Assembly: GCF_013364355.1 (NCBI RefSeq)
Contig: NZ_CP054931.1
Location: 3,534,001-3,598,000 of the forward strand
Length of the DNA: 64,000 bases
Source: Stenotrophomonas sp. NA06056
Lineage (GTDB): Bacteria; Pseudomonadota; Gammaproteobacteria; Xanthomonadales; Xanthomonadaceae
Direction of reading: 5' to 3'
Positions 24,455 to 34,257 of this stretch are shown here, piece by piece (position 1 is the stretch's first letter; the number at the start of each line of letters is the position of its first letter). The notes beneath the pieces were generated by a model. The model was not told where the DNA came from and did not search any database. It saw only the letters and a program-made list of their open reading frames with translations. A program made the position numbers and the translations under genes.

Positions 24455-25525
24455 GCGGCCGAGGTATATGCCACTCACGTGACCGGCGTGCCCGGATGCA
24501 GTAGAGCCACGCCATGCGTGGCTGCCGCCGCCGGTGCACACCCCATCCACGCATGGCGTGGATCTACTGTCCGGGTGCGTGCCAGATGCGCTGTATTGAG
24601 CGGCCGAGGTATACGCCACTCACGTGACCGGCGTGACCGGATGCAGTAGAGCCACGCCATGCGTGACTGCCGCCGATGCCCCACATCCACGCATGGCGTG
24701 GATCTACTGTTCGGGTGCGTGCCAGATACGCTGTATTGAGCGGCCGAGGTATGCGCCACTCACGTGACCGGCGTGCCCGGGTGCAGTAGAGCCACGCCAT
24801 GCGTGGCTGCCCCACATCCACGCATGGCGTGGATCTACTCGGGTGGCGGCCGAGGTATGCGCCACTCACGTGACCGGCGTGCCCGGATGCAGTAGAGCCA
24901 CGCCATGCGTGGCTGCCGCCGCCGATGCACACCCCATCCACGCATGGCGTGGATCTACTGTCCGGGTGCGTGCCAGATGCGCTGTATTGAGCGGTCGAGG
25001 TATACGCCACTCACGTGATCGGCGTGCCCGGATGCAGTAGAGCCACGCCATGCGTGGCTGCCGCCGATACCCCACATCCACGCATGGCGTGGATCTACTG
25101 TCCGGGTGCGTGCCAGATACGCTGTATTGAGCGGCCGAGGTATACGCCACTCACGTGACCGGCGTGCCCGGATGCAGTAGAGCCACGCCATGCGTGGCTG
25201 CCGCCGCCGGTGCACACCCCATCCACGCATGGCGTGGATCTACTGTTCGGGTGCGTGCCAGATACGCTGTATTGAGCGGCCGAGGTATACGCCACTCACG
25301 TGACCGGCGTGCCCGGATGCAGTAGAGCCACGCCATGCGTGGCTGCCCCACATCCACGCATGGCGTGGATCTACTCGGGTGCGCGCCAGATACGCTGTAT
25401 TGAGCGGCCGAGGTATGCGCCACTCACGTGACCGGCGCGCCCGGATGCAGTAGAGCCACGCCATGCGTGGCTGCCCCACATCCACGCATGGCGTGGATCT
25501 ACTCGGGTGCGCGCCAGATACGCTG
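24449..25525. repeat. Tandem array of eight units, each with two SMAG palindromes
   Basis: Eight head-to-tail units: 24449, 24594, 24734, about 24846, 24985, 25125, 25270 and 25398 (starts), of 145, 140, 112, 139, 140, 145, 128 and 128 bases. Each unit starts TATTGAGCGGCCGAGG and holds a direct SMAG with an AGCCACGCC stem, then an inverted SMAG with an ATCCACGC stem. It ends GCCAGATACGCTG or close to it. Unit three is shortened at its right end. The left edge lies in the last codons of the methyltransferase and the right edge in the last codons of the hydrolase. The array fills the 1,044-base gap; apparent reading frames in it are repeat artefacts. Confidence 0.95.
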
Positions 25526-26530
25526 CCACATCGCCGACAACCGGCGACCGGCATCGGCACGCGCGGCCGGGCTGCTGTAGTCCACCCGCAGCTGCTCGGG
25601 CACGATCGCACGCCACTGGCCGTCAACCTGCTCTGCCACCGCGAAGTTGAAGGTGTAGTCCGGCTCCAGGCCCATGCGCAAGTCGCTCAGCACCAGCTTG
25701 CCGTCCACCACCTGCGCGCGCATGAAGCCACGGTTGAACCACTGCAGGCGCTGCACTGCAGGAATTCCCGCGGCTTCGCGCAATGCCTGCACGTTGGACG
25801 GATGCCCCTCGAAACGCATCGGCGCATGGTCGGCCACCAGCGAGCGGTCACCCACCACGTAGCCGTTGGGGGTCATCGCGACGACTCGCCACAGCAGGGT
25901 ATTGAACGGCATCGGCACCGAGAACCGCGGCGCGTCGCCCAGGCCCATCGCCGCCAGGCTCTGCTGCGCGGCACGATCAACCTGTCCCTTGGCGATCAGC
26001 CCCCAGCCCAGGTACGCACTGCTGAGCAGCAAAGCAACGCCGAGCACCTTGCCCGCCCACGGCCGCGCGCGACCAAACCAGGCCAGCACGCAGCCCAGCA
26101 GCAACCACACCGTGTAGGCGGGATCGATGATGAAGACACTCGAGCCCATCGCCGGATGCGGCTGCAACGGCCACCACAGCTGCGTGCCATAGACGGTGAA
26201 TGCATCCAGCACCGGATGGGTGACCAGCGCCAGCTGGATCGCCCAGAACCAGCGCACCGGAGATTGCGCCACCCGGCCCTTGCCGAAGCGCTTGAACAGC
26301 CACCAGATCAGCGCGGCCACCCACGGCAGCACCAGCAGCGAATGGCTGAAACTGCGGTGGTCGGTCATGTTCGCCACCGGATCGGCGGCGGCAAAGCCGA
26401 GCCACAGGGCATCCAGGTCCGGCAGGGTGCCGAGCGCGGCACCGGCCAGCAGAGCGGCACGTCGGTGTCCGGGCGGGGCGATGGCGGCAGCGACGGCGCC
26501 GCCGAGAACGATCTGGGTCAATGAGTCCAT
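25499..26530 (-). CDS. Metal-dependent membrane hydrolase (YdjM/DUF457 type)
   Basis: A 343-residue membrane protein. It begins MDSLTQIVLGGAVAAA and has the family His/Asp positions LPDLDAL, TDHRSFSHSLL and THPVLDAFTVYG, then helices to about residue 185. A C-terminal soluble domain of about 150 residues follows (FNTLLWRVVAMTPNGYVVGDRS onward). Such proteins are annotated as predicted metal-dependent hydrolases, with no established substrate. The stop codon TAG is supplied by the GTAG end of a SMAG repeat, and the last eight codons are part of the repeating unit of the array. The gene is convergent with the methyltransferase. Confidence 0.88.
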   Translation of the reverse strand: MDSLTQIVLGGAVAAAIAPPGHRRAALLAGAALGTLPDLDALWLGFAAADPVANMTDHRSFSHSLLVLPWVAALIWWLFKRFGKGRVAQSPVRWFWAIQLALVTHPVLDAFTVYGTQLWWPLQPHPAMGSSVFIIDPAYTVWLLLGCVLAWFGRARPWAGKVLGVALLLSSAYLGWGLIAKGQVDRAAQQSLAAMGLGDAPRFSVPMPFNTLLWRVVAMTPNGYVVGDRSLVADHAPMRFEGHPSNVQALREAAGIPAVQRLQWFNRGFMRAQVVDGKLVLSDLRMGLEPDYTFNFAVAEQVDGQWRAIVPEQLRVDYSSPAARADAGRRLSAMWQRIWRAPE

Positions 26531-26560
26531 CGGCCGATGCTAGCGGGTTGCGCGGCGTAT

Positions 26561-26631
26561 GTAGAGCCGAGCCCATGCTCGGCTGCGCTTCGTTCGGCGC
26601 CACGACAGCCGAGCATGGGCTCCTGCTCTAC
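26561..26631. repeat. SMAG pair, AGCCGAGC variant
   Basis: A direct copy (26561-26584) starting GTAG with stem AGCCGAGC/GCTCGGCT is followed by an inverted copy (26607-26631) ending CTAC. It lies between the metallophosphoesterase stop and the hydrolase start on the minus strand. Confidence 0.85.
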
Positions 26632-26648
26632 AAGGTGACAGAAGCGGG

Positions 26649-27449
26649 TTACGCCGCCTGCGACAACCGCGCCCCGGGCAGCTCCACCAGTGTCTGCCCG
26701 TTGTGGTCCAGCAGCCGCAATGCGCCGTCGTGATCCTCGGCCAACGCGGTCAGGCTTTCCACCCAGTCGCCATCATTGGCGTAGACCAGACCGTCTCGTT
26801 CGATCAGCGCCGCGCGGTGGATGTGTCCACAGACGATGCCATCCAGGCCGCGACGGCGAACATCGTCCAGACCGGCCTGCACGAAGCGTTCGATGTAGCG
26901 TTCGGCCGCACCGCTCTGGCGTTTCAGGAATTCCGACAACGACCAGTAGCGCATCCCGAGTCGACGCCGCACCGCGTTCAACAGATGGTTGCCGGTGAGG
27001 ATGCGGTAGTACAGCCAGTCACCAAAGCGCTCCTGCAGGCCGCCGAAGTGGGTGACACCGTCATAGTCGTCGCCATGCGCCACCAGCAGCCGGCGGCCAT
27101 CGGCCGTGGTGTGGATCGCGCGGCGGCGCACCTGCATCGCCGGCAGCATCAGGCCGCACACCTGGCGCAGCGAGGCGTCGTGGTTGCCGGGGATGTAGAT
27201 GATCTCGGTACCGGCGCGGCGCAGCGCATGCAGGGCCAGGATGACCTCGCTGTGCGACTGCCGCCAGTTGGCGCGCCGGTGTGCCATCCACCACAGGTCG
27301 ATGATGTCGCCGACCAGATACAGGCGCTCGCAGCGCAGGGTGCCGAGGAAACGCGCCAGCTCGGTGGCATGGCAATGCCGCGACCCCAGATGCACATCGG
27401 AGACGAACACGGCGCGACGATGCGGTGCCAGGTTCGCCAGCGTGCTCAC
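26649..27449 (-). CDS. LpxH-like metallophosphoesterase
   Basis: A 266-residue calcineurin-like phosphoesterase with the metal motifs VSDVHLGSRH, VGDIIDLWW, PGNHDASLR, AHGDDYDG and CGHIHRA, then VYANDGDWVES. This set is that of UDP-2,3-diacylglucosamine hydrolases of the LpxH/LpxI-replacing type, which cleave the pyrophosphate to give lipid X in lipid A synthesis. Whether this one does so, or acts on another lipid-linked pyrophosphate, cannot be read. The start is a GTG at 27449, overlapping the stop of the upstream acyltransferase as GTGA, so the two proteins are made together and probably work in one lipid pathway. Confidence 0.88.
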   Translation of the reverse strand: MSTLANLAPHRRAVFVSDVHLGSRHCHATELARFLGTLRCERLYLVGDIIDLWWMAHRRANWRQSHSEVILALHALRRAGTEIIYIPGNHDASLRQVCGLMLPAMQVRRRAIHTTADGRRLLVAHGDDYDGVTHFGGLQERFGDWLYYRILTGNHLLNAVRRRLGMRYWSLSEFLKRQSGAAERYIERFVQAGLDDVRRRGLDGIVCGHIHRAALIERDGLVYANDGDWVESLTALAEDHDGALRLLDHNGQTLVELPGARLSQAA

Positions 27450-29155
27450 GCCGGCATCCCCGTATCGCGCAGGTAGCGTTTGCGCTTGTGTGGCCGGATC
27501 GCGTGCAGGTCGACTTCGATCAGGCCGTCGATCGAGTCGCTGAAATCCGGGTCGACGCCGAACGCCAGGAACCGTGCACCACCGGGTTCGCACAGGTCGG
27601 TGTACTGCCGGTACAAGGTGGGTACACCCGTGCCAAGCGCGGCGAGATTGGCTTTGAGCACGTCGAAGGCAGCGGCCGCATCCAGTTCGCCGAAGCACGG
27701 TGGCGCGGCGAAGTACTGGAATGGCCGGTTTGATTGCACGCGCCCATCGGCCGCGCCGTAGTAACGCTGGTAATAGGCCACCAGCTGCTCGCGCGCGTCG
27801 CGGGGCAAGGCCGCACTGATCGACACCGCACCGAACAGATAGCGGATGCCAGGCTGGCACTGCAGATACGCGCCGATCCCCTGCCACAGGTAATCCAGGC
27901 TGCGGCTGCCCCAGTATTCGGGCACCACGAAGCTGCGGCCCAGCTCCAGCCCTTCGGCAATACGTGGAATGGCATCGTCGGAATAGCGGAACAGCGAAGC
28001 GCTGTAGAGCCCGGCCAGGCCCCGACGCGCCAACCCCTGCGCGCCACGCATGATCCGGTAGGCACCGGCGATGCGCTGGGCGGCGCCGTCCCAGATCACG
28101 ATGTGCTGGTACTGCAGGTCGAAGTCGTCCAGGTCGCGGCTGCGCCCGGTGCCCTCGCCCACCTGGCGGAAGGTCAGCTCGCGCAGCCGCCCCAGCTCAT
28201 GCAGCAGCGGCGAATCAGCCGCGCAGCTGGCCAGCAGGATCTGTTTGCCATCGGCGGTCTGCCCCAGCACGGTGGCGGCGGCAATCCCAGCGGCGACCTG
28301 AGCAGGCGGCACCGGCGCGGCCAGCGGCTCGGGCCCTGCGGGGCAGCCTTCGGCAACCGGCGTTGTGCGCCCAAGCGCATAGACCGCGCGGCGCACCGCC
28401 AGCAGCTGCGCGCCGGGGTCACCCTGCCCCAACTGCATCGGTTCGCCGATGCGCAGCCGCAGCGGCCGGCCACGACGGGCAAACATCTCGCGTGCCAACA
28501 GTGCCGTACCGGCCGGCTTGAACAGGGTCGAAGCGCCGTAGAACAGCGCGGAGTTGCGCCCTTCAACCCGCACCGGCAGTACCGGTGCGCCGGCAGCACG
28601 GGCAAAGCGGACAAACCCCCGCTGCCAACGGCCATCGCGGATGCCGAGCAGCGACAACCGCGAGACCTCGCCGGCCGGGAATACGATCACGCACTGCTCG
28701 GCCGCCAGCGCCTGCTCCACCGCCTGCAGGCTGCTGCGCTGCACCTTGCCACCGAGGATGCGTACCGGCAGCAGCAGGTCCTGCAGCGGCCCGATCGCGC
28801 CCAGCAGATCATTGGCCACGATGCGCACGTCACGGCGGATGCGGCCGACGGCATCCAGCAGGGCCAAGGCATCCAGCGCTCCGGAAGGATGGTTGGCCAC
28901 GATCAACAGGCGGCCGCTGGCCGGGATCCGCGCCAGCGCGGCGGGGTCCACCTGGTAGCGCCCCTCGATGAACTCCAGTCCGGCGGCGACGAAGTCGAAG
29001 CCGCGCACGTTGGCGTTGCTGCGCAGGAACGCCTCGATCCGATCCAGCCGCGACCAGCGCCCCACGCTGCGCAGCAGGGGCCGGGCCAGTTGGCCGCGAC
29101 GCCCATGGAACCAGTCGGGATAGCGTTGCTGCAGACGCTGTTCGAGTTCCTGCAT
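27446..29155 (-). CDS. Two-domain acyltransferase (PlsC-like plus hemolysin/OlsB-like), OlsF type
   Basis: A 569-residue fusion. Residues about 75-265 are a lysophospholipid acyltransferase domain with the HX4D motif (NHPSGALD) and FPAGEVSR. Residues about 310-565 are a GNAT-like N-acyltransferase related to OlsB/putative hemolysin (DLDDFDLQYQHIVIWD, AGAYRIMRG, ELGRSFV). Serratia OlsF, which makes ornithine lipid in one protein, carries the same two domains, so this is the closest functional model. Acylation of another amine is possible. It lacks clear membrane helices and probably sits on the inner face of the inner membrane. ATG 29155; the frame upstream has no family content. Coupled to the LpxH-like gene. 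Confidence 0.82.
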   Translation of the reverse strand: MQELEQRLQQRYPDWFHGRRGQLARPLLRSVGRWSRLDRIEAFLRSNANVRGFDFVAAGLEFIEGRYQVDPAALARIPASGRLLIVANHPSGALDALALLDAVGRIRRDVRIVANDLLGAIGPLQDLLLPVRILGGKVQRSSLQAVEQALAAEQCVIVFPAGEVSRLSLLGIRDGRWQRGFVRFARAAGAPVLPVRVEGRNSALFYGASTLFKPAGTALLAREMFARRGRPLRLRIGEPMQLGQGDPGAQLLAVRRAVYALGRTTPVAEGCPAGPEPLAAPVPPAQVAAGIAAATVLGQTADGKQILLASCAADSPLLHELGRLRELTFRQVGEGTGRSRDLDDFDLQYQHIVIWDGAAQRIAGAYRIMRGAQGLARRGLAGLYSASLFRYSDDAIPRIAEGLELGRSFVVPEYWGSRSLDYLWQGIGAYLQCQPGIRYLFGAVSISAALPRDAREQLVAYYQRYYGAADGRVQSNRPFQYFAAPPCFGELDAAAAFDVLKANLAALGTGVPTLYRQYTDLCEPGGARFLAFGVDPDFSDSIDGLIEVDLHAIRPHKRKRYLRDTGMPA

Positions 29156-29468
29156 GGCGTGTCCACTCCTGCCCGGCGGCCCGGTTGGCCGAGAGCCTGC
29201 GCCCGGCAGGCGGCAGCCAGATGGCGGTTTGGCGGCAGAATGATGACGGCGCCTGTGCAGGCCTGTCCGGACCTGCCGGGGGCGGCAATGGTCACGCCAG
29301 TGGAACACTGCCTGTGCAAGATGCCCCCGCAATGCCCGCCAGGCCTTGCCCTGCCGGGCACAACACCTTAACCACCGGCAACCCATACGGGTTCACAATG
29401 CACAGGCGGCGCACCCCGTGTATCATTCGCGCCCATCTTTCCATCCGAATCAAAGGATATTAAGCCTG
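29156..29468. other. Gap upstream of metK, no gene seen
   Basis: The 313 bases between the divergent acyltransferase and metK hold no convincing gene. TATCAT at 29421-29426 could be the metK -10, which would leave a leader of only about 35 bases. I see no match to a SAM riboswitch. AAAGGA (29452-29457) is the only ribosome-site-like sequence and stands 11 bases from the metK ATG, a long spacing. Confidence 0.5.
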
Positions 29469-30680
29469 ATGTCCAGCTACCTCTTCACCTCCGAGTCGGT
29501 CTCTGAAGGCCATCCGGACAAGGTTGCCGACCAGATCTCCGATGCGGTGCTGGACGCGATCCTGACCCAGGACCAGCGCGCCCGCGTGGCCTGCGAGACC
29601 ATGGTCAAGACCGGCGTTGCCATCGTTGCCGGCGAGATCACCACCAGCGCCTGGATCGACCTGGAAGCGCTGACCCGCAAGGTCATCGTGGACATCGGCT
29701 ATGACAGCTCCGACGTCGGCTTCGACGGCGCCACCTGTGGCGTGCTGAACCTGATTGGCAAGCAGTCCCCGCACATCGCCCAGGGCGTTGACCGCAAGAA
29801 GCCGGAAGAAATGGGCGCTGGCGATCAGGGCCTGATGTTCGGCTATGCCACCAACGAAACCGACAGCTACATGCCGGCGGCGATCCACCTGTCGCACCGC
29901 CTGGTCGAGCAGCAGGCCAAGATCCGCAAGAAGCGCAACTCGCCGCTGTCCTGGCTGCGTCCGGACGCCAAGAGCCAGGTCACCCTGCGCTATGAAAACG
30001 GCGTGGTCTCGGCCATCGACGCCGTGGTCCTGTCGACCCAGCACGCCCCGGGCATCAAGCAGAAGGACCTGATCGAGGCCGTCCGCGAAGAGATCATCAA
30101 GCCGGTGCTGCCGGCCAAGTGGCTGCACAAGGGCACCAAGTTCCACATCAACCCGACCGGCAAGTTCGAGATCGGCGGCCCGGTGGGCGACTGCGGCCTG
30201 ACCGGCCGCAAGATCATCGTCGACACCTACGGCGGCTGGGCCCGTCACGGTGGTGGTGCGTTCTCCGGCAAGGACCCGTCCAAGGTCGACCGTTCGGCGG
30301 CCTACGCTGCCCGCTACGTCGCCAAGAACGTGGTTGCCGCCGGCCTGGCCGACCGTTGCGAAGTGCAGGTCTCCTACGCCATCGGCGTGGCTGAGCCGAC
30401 CTCGATCTCGGTCACCACCTTCGGCACCGGCAAGATCAGCGACGACAAGATCGAGAAGCTGATCCGCAAGCACTTCGACCTGCGCCCGTACGGCATCATC
30501 AAGATGCTGGACCTGATCCACCCGATGTACCAGCAGACCGCAGCCTACGGCCACTTCGGCCGCAAGCCGAAGGAGTTCAGCTACGTCAACGGCGAAGGCG
30601 AGACCGTCAACGCCACGGCCTTCTCCTGGGAGAAGACCGATCGCGCCGCCGCCCTGCGCGCCGATGCGAAGCTGAAATAA
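29469..30680 (+). CDS. metK: Methionine adenosyltransferase
   Basis: Makes S-adenosylmethionine from methionine and ATP. The 403 residues carry the family signatures: [19 protein letters not shown] at the N-terminus (catalytic His), [12 protein letters not shown], and the P-loop-like [16 protein letters not shown]. Length is slightly above the E. coli 384. ATG 29469 gives [10 protein letters not shown], the usual start. It is a single gene closed by a strong terminator. With ahcY and metF, both within 15 kb, it covers much of the methyl cycle. Confidence 0.98.
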   Translation: MSSYLFTSESVSEGHPDKVADQISDAVLDAILTQDQRARVACETMVKTGVAIVAGEITTSAWIDLEALTRKVIVDIGYDSSDVGFDGATCGVLNLIGKQSPHIAQGVDRKKPEEMGAGDQGLMFGYATNETDSYMPAAIHLSHRLVEQQAKIRKKRNSPLSWLRPDAKSQVTLRYENGVVSAIDAVVLSTQHAPGIKQKDLIEAVREEIIKPVLPAKWLHKGTKFHINPTGKFEIGGPVGDCGLTGRKIIVDTYGGWARHGGGAFSGKDPSKVDRSAAYAARYVAKNVVAAGLADRCEVQVSYAIGVAEPTSISVTTFGTGKISDDKIEKLIRKHFDLRPYGIIKMLDLIHPMYQQTAAYGHFGRKPKEFSYVNGEGETVNATAFSWEKTDRAAALRADAKLK

Positions 30681-30698
30681 GACAGACGAAGGGCCGCT

Positions 30699-30721
30699 GT
30701 AGAGCCGACTGTTAGTCGGCT
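30699..30721 (+). repeat. SMAG-type palindrome, AGCCGACT variant
   Basis: Starts GTAG, stem AGCCGACT/AGTCGGCT around GTT. It sits 18 bases after the metK stop and just before the terminator. Confidence 0.8.
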
Positions 30722-30728
30722 GACCTTC

Positions 30729-30760
30729 GAGAAGGGCCGCGAAAGCGGCCCTTCTCTTTT
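30729..30760 (+). terminator. metK intrinsic terminator
   Basis: A 12-base perfect stem GAGAAGGGCCGC / GCGGCCCTTCTC with a GAAA tetraloop and a TTTT tail, 48 bases after the metK stop. Confidence 0.95.
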
Positions 30761-30761
30761 G

Positions 30762-30838
30762 GTAGTGCCGGCCGCTGGCCGGCTTTTTCATGGCCTCCGG
30801 AAACAATCGCGTGGCTGCCGGCCAGCGGCCGGCACTAC
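30762..30838. repeat. SMAG pair, GCCGGCC variant
   Basis: A direct copy (30762-30783, GTAG then TGCCGGCCGC/TGGCCGGC) and an inverted copy (30817-30838, ending CACTAC) face each other across 33 bases, just upstream of the thioesterase gene. Confidence 0.8.
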
Positions 30839-30861
30839 CCGGTTGCCGATACAATCGCCGC

Positions 30862-31368
30862 ATGTCGACCGAACTCAAATCCCACCAGCTGTCCATGACC
30901 GTGCTGATGTCGCCGGAGATGGCCAATTTCTCCGGCAAGGTCCACGGCGGCGCGATCCTGCGCCTGCTCGACCAGGTGGCCTACGCCTGCGCCAGCCGCT
31001 ATGCCGGCCGCTACGTGGTCACCCTGTCGGTGGACCAGGTGGTGTTCCGCCAGCCGATCGCGGTGGGTGAACTGGTCACCTTCCTGGCCTCGGTGAACTA
31101 CACCGGCACCTCGTCGATGGAAATCGGCGTCAAGGTGGTGGCCGAGGACATCCTCAAGCGCAGCGTGCGCCACGCCAACAGCTGCTTCTTCACCATGGTG
31201 GCGGTGGACGAGGAAGGCCGGCCGACGCCGGTTCCGCCGCTGCAGCCGGCCAGTTCAGACGAGAAGCGCCGCCAGGCCGCAGCGCTGATCCGCCGACAGC
31301 TGCGGCAGGAAATGGAACAGCGGCATCTGGAACTGCTGGCGTCGAATCCGCCGTCGCCGGAAGAATGA
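30862..31368 (+). CDS. Acyl-CoA thioesterase, YciA-like hot-dog protein
   Basis: A 168-residue hot-dog thioesterase that releases free CoA from acyl-CoA. The core motif is NFSGKVHGGAILRLLDQVAYACASRYAG, in which the Asp after the hot-dog helix start is the likely catalytic residue. This is followed by VTLSVDQVVFRQPI and VGELVTFLASVNYTG. The C-terminal 40 residues are charged and helical. The chain-length preference cannot be read. ATG 30862. It is a single gene between two SMAG sites. Confidence 0.92.
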   Translation: MSTELKSHQLSMTVLMSPEMANFSGKVHGGAILRLLDQVAYACASRYAGRYVVTLSVDQVVFRQPIAVGELVTFLASVNYTGTSSMEIGVKVVAEDILKRSVRHANSCFFTMVAVDEEGRPTPVPPLQPASSDEKRRQAAALIRRQLRQEMEQRHLELLASNPPSPEE

Positions 31369-31404
31369 AGGCGTGCGGGGCAAGCCCCGCACCTACCGAG
31401 GCCG

Positions 31405-31428
31405 GTAGCGCCGGGCCATGCCCGGCGG
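31405..31428 (+). repeat. SMAG-type palindrome, CGCCGGGC variant
   Basis: Starts GTAG, stem CGCCGGGC/GCCCGGCG around CAT. It lies between the convergent thioesterase and ppc genes, eight bases past the ppc stop. Confidence 0.8.
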
Positions 31429-31435
31429 ATACATT

Positions 31436-34147
31436 TCACCCGGTGTTCTGCACGCCCTGCGAAACACCGTTCACGCAGGCCACCAGCGCGCGCAGCAGGT
31501 CATCGTCCTCGCGCCCACTTTCGCGCCAGCGCTGCAGCAGATCCACCTGCAGCACGCTGATCGGGTCCACATAGGGATTGCGCAGGCGGATCGACAACGC
31601 CAGCCGTGCGTCGTGGTCCAGCAGCGTCTGCTGCTCCATCAGCGTCAGCAGCCAGTGCCGGGTCAGCTCCAACTCGCGTTCGACTTGCGGGAAGAACGCA
31701 TCATGCAGCTCGCCTGACAGGCGCGAGAACTGTTCGGCGATGGTGATATCGCCCTTCGACAGCACCATCGCGATGTCGTCCAGGAAGGTGCGGAAGAACG
31801 GCCAGTCACGCGCCATCTCGCGCAGCGTGTCCTCATGCCCGGCGTCCACCGCCGCCTGCAGACCACTGCCCACGCCATACCAGCCGGGAATGACCGCGCG
31901 CGCCTGGCTCCAGGCGAACACCCACGGAATCGCGCGCAGGTTGCCTAGCGCCGCATCCTGGCCGAGCCGCCGCGAAGGCCGCGACCCCAGCGTCATCCGT
32001 TCGATCACATCGATCGGCGTGGCGGTGCGGAAGTAATCCATGAAACGCGGCTGGCCGACGAACGCCCGATAGATCTCGCTACTCGAACCGGCGACCACGT
32101 CCATCACCGGCCGCCAGTCCTCTTCGCGCGGTTCGGCGGCGCGCGGGCGCAGGCTGGCACGCAGTACCGCACCGGTAGCCTGCTCCAGCGAACGCAATGC
32201 CAATGCACGGATGCCGTACTTGCGGTGGATCACTTCGCCCTGCTCGGTCACCCGCAGGCGGCCATCGATGCTGCCACGCGGCGAGGCATCGACCGCGTGC
32301 GTGGTCTTGCCGCCACCGCGGCTGATCGAGCCGCCCCGGCCATGGAAGAAGGTCAGCCGCAGGCCCGCTTCGGCCGCCACCTCCAGCAGTTCCACCTGCG
32401 CGCGTTGCAGGCCCCAGCGCGAGGCCGCAATGCCGCCATCCTTGCTGCTGTCCGAGTAACCGAGCATCACCATCTGCACATCGTCGCGGGCACGCAGATG
32501 CGCGCGGTACACCGGGTCGGCCAGCAGATCGCGCAGTGTTGCAGTGCCACGCTTGAGGTCGTCCACGGTTTCAAACAGCGGCGCGATATCCAGCGGCACA
32601 TCGCCGGTGTCATCGACCAGGCCACCACGACGCGCCAGCGCCAGCACCGCCAGCACATCGCCGCGATCGTGCGCCATCGAGATGATGTAGCTGCCCAGCG
32701 CGTCGCCGCCATGCCGCGCACGTGCATCGGCCAAGGCGGCGAACACCGCATCCAGGCGCTGGTTGCCTTCGTCATCGCCAGCGGGCAAGGATGTTTCACC
32801 ACTGGCATGTGGCGCCAGCAGGCCTGCGCGTCCGGCTGCATCCAATGCGTCCCACGCAGCTTCGCCACCCAGCACCGCCGCCAGCACGCGTGCATGCACG
32901 CTCGATTCCTGGCGCACATCCAGCCGCGCCAGATGGAAGCCGAAGGTCTTTACCCGCCACAGCAGGCGCTGCACGGCGAAGCCGCCGGCATGTTCGCCAC
33001 GGTTCGCGCGCAGGCTTTCGAGGATCAGCTGCAGGTCATCGATCAGCTCGTCCGGGCCGGCATAGGCGCCGTCGGCATCATCCAGCGTAGCCTGCAGGCG
33101 CGCGCGCATGCGGTCGTTGAGCAACCGATACGGCATGTCGGCATGGCGTGGCCGCGACTGCACCTGCGGCAGCAACTGCTGGTAATGCACCACGCGTGCC
33201 TGCAGCGCATCGCTCACACCCACCCGCTCGGTGGACTGGCTGAGCAGGCTGGCCAGCTGCAGCAGTTCCTTCTGGTAACGGCCCAGTACGGCAACGCGCT
33301 GTGCATCCAGGGTGTTGCGGATGGTGTGGGCATCCACGTTGGGATTGCCGTCCATGTCGCCGCCCACCCATGTGCCGAAACGCAGCAGGCGTGGCAACGG
33401 CAGTTCCTCGCCGTAGGTATCACGCAGCGCCTGCTGCAGCGATTCGTACAGCACCGGGATCACCCGATACAGCACCTGCACCAGATAGAAGCCGACGTGC
33501 TCGCGTTCGTCGTCCACGGTCGGACGCACCGGCGAGGAATCGGTGGTCTGCCACGAGGCGGTCAACGCCATGCGGAAGCGCGCGGCGTCGGCGGCGGCTT
33601 CGCCGGGTGTGCGCTGGCCATCAAGGTTGTCGACCAGGCTGGCCACCATCAGCTGCTCTTTTTCCAGCAGCGCGCGGCGCACCGCCTCGGTCGGGTGCGC
33701 GGTGAACACCGGTTCGATATCGATGCGTGGCAGCCACTGTGCCAGTTCATCCAGACCAACGCCCTGTGCCTTCAGGTGCTGCAGGGCATCCTGCAGGCCG
33801 TCGGGTTGCGGTGCAGCGGCAACGGCGCGCTGATAGTCGCGGCGGCGGCGGATGCGATGCACGCGCTCGGCGATGTTGACCACCTGGAAGTAGGTGCTGA
33901 ACGCACGCACCATGGTCTCGGCCTGCTGCGGCGCACGCCCGGCCAGGCCATCGGCCAGCTCGGACAGTGGCGCCTGGTTCTCGCGGCGGGCGATGGCACG
34001 CGTACGCACGTCCTCGACGTCATCGAGGAAAGCGGCCGACACCTGCTCGACCAGCAGGTCGCCGACCAGTGCACCCAGACGGCGCACGTCGTCACGCAGG
34101 GGAAGATCGGGGGAAGCGAACTCGATACTGCTGCGGTACTCGTTCAT
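31436..34147 (-). CDS. ppc: Phosphoenolpyruvate carboxylase
   Basis: Carboxylates PEP to oxaloacetate to refill the TCA cycle. The 903 residues match the family (E. coli 883). Catalytic His is in [12 protein letters not shown], with the second signature in [13 protein letters not shown] and the Gly-rich active loop in [14 protein letters not shown]. The C-terminus ends QNTG as in other PEP carboxylases. I chose the ATG at 34147 (MNEYRSS); a TTG at 34171 would add eight residues. It stands alone with SMAG elements at both ends. Confidence 0.97.
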   Translation of the reverse strand: MNEYRSSIEFASPDLPLRDDVRRLGALVGDLLVEQVSAAFLDDVEDVRTRAIARRENQAPLSELADGLAGRAPQQAETMVRAFSTYFQVVNIAERVHRIRRRRDYQRAVAAAPQPDGLQDALQHLKAQGVGLDELAQWLPRIDIEPVFTAHPTEAVRRALLEKEQLMVASLVDNLDGQRTPGEAAADAARFRMALTASWQTTDSSPVRPTVDDEREHVGFYLVQVLYRVIPVLYESLQQALRDTYGEELPLPRLLRFGTWVGGDMDGNPNVDAHTIRNTLDAQRVAVLGRYQKELLQLASLLSQSTERVGVSDALQARVVHYQQLLPQVQSRPRHADMPYRLLNDRMRARLQATLDDADGAYAGPDELIDDLQLILESLRANRGEHAGGFAVQRLLWRVKTFGFHLARLDVRQESSVHARVLAAVLGGEAAWDALDAAGRAGLLAPHASGETSLPAGDDEGNQRLDAVFAALADARARHGGDALGSYIISMAHDRGDVLAVLALARRGGLVDDTGDVPLDIAPLFETVDDLKRGTATLRDLLADPVYRAHLRARDDVQMVMLGYSDSSKDGGIAASRWGLQRAQVELLEVAAEAGLRLTFFHGRGGSISRGGGKTTHAVDASPRGSIDGRLRVTEQGEVIHRKYGIRALALRSLEQATGAVLRASLRPRAAEPREEDWRPVMDVVAGSSSEIYRAFVGQPRFMDYFRTATPIDVIERMTLGSRPSRRLGQDAALGNLRAIPWVFAWSQARAVIPGWYGVGSGLQAAVDAGHEDTLREMARDWPFFRTFLDDIAMVLSKGDITIAEQFSRLSGELHDAFFPQVERELELTRHWLLTLMEQQTLLDHDARLALSIRLRNPYVDPISVLQVDLLQRWRESGREDDDLLRALVACVNGVSQGVQNTG

Positions 34148-34257
34148 CGGCGACGCACAGGCCTCGGTCAACGGATCCAGACCCCAAGCCTAAACCAGAT
34201 TGCGCACGATGCTGCGATGCGGAAATGGTTTCATCTGCACGTATCCGCAGCAGAAGC

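Noticed and set aside
24449..25525. CRISPR array
   Set aside because: The repeats are long (112-145 bases), nearly identical through their whole length and contain palindromes; there are no unique spacers and no cas genes.
24475..25626. Several 60-150 codon frames with repeated peptides such as MAYTSAAQYS and RSTPCVDG
   Set aside because: They are translations of the SMAG tandem units on the minus strand; the same peptide recurs because the DNA repeats, and there is no conserved start or independent coding signal.
29185..29463. A 92-codon plus-strand frame before metK
   Set aside because: No ribosome site or domain, and it would run through the metK promoter region.
29371..29468. SAM riboswitch upstream of metK
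   Set aside because: The leader behind the only -10-like sequence is about 35 bases, too short for a known SAM aptamer, and no aptamer motif is seen.
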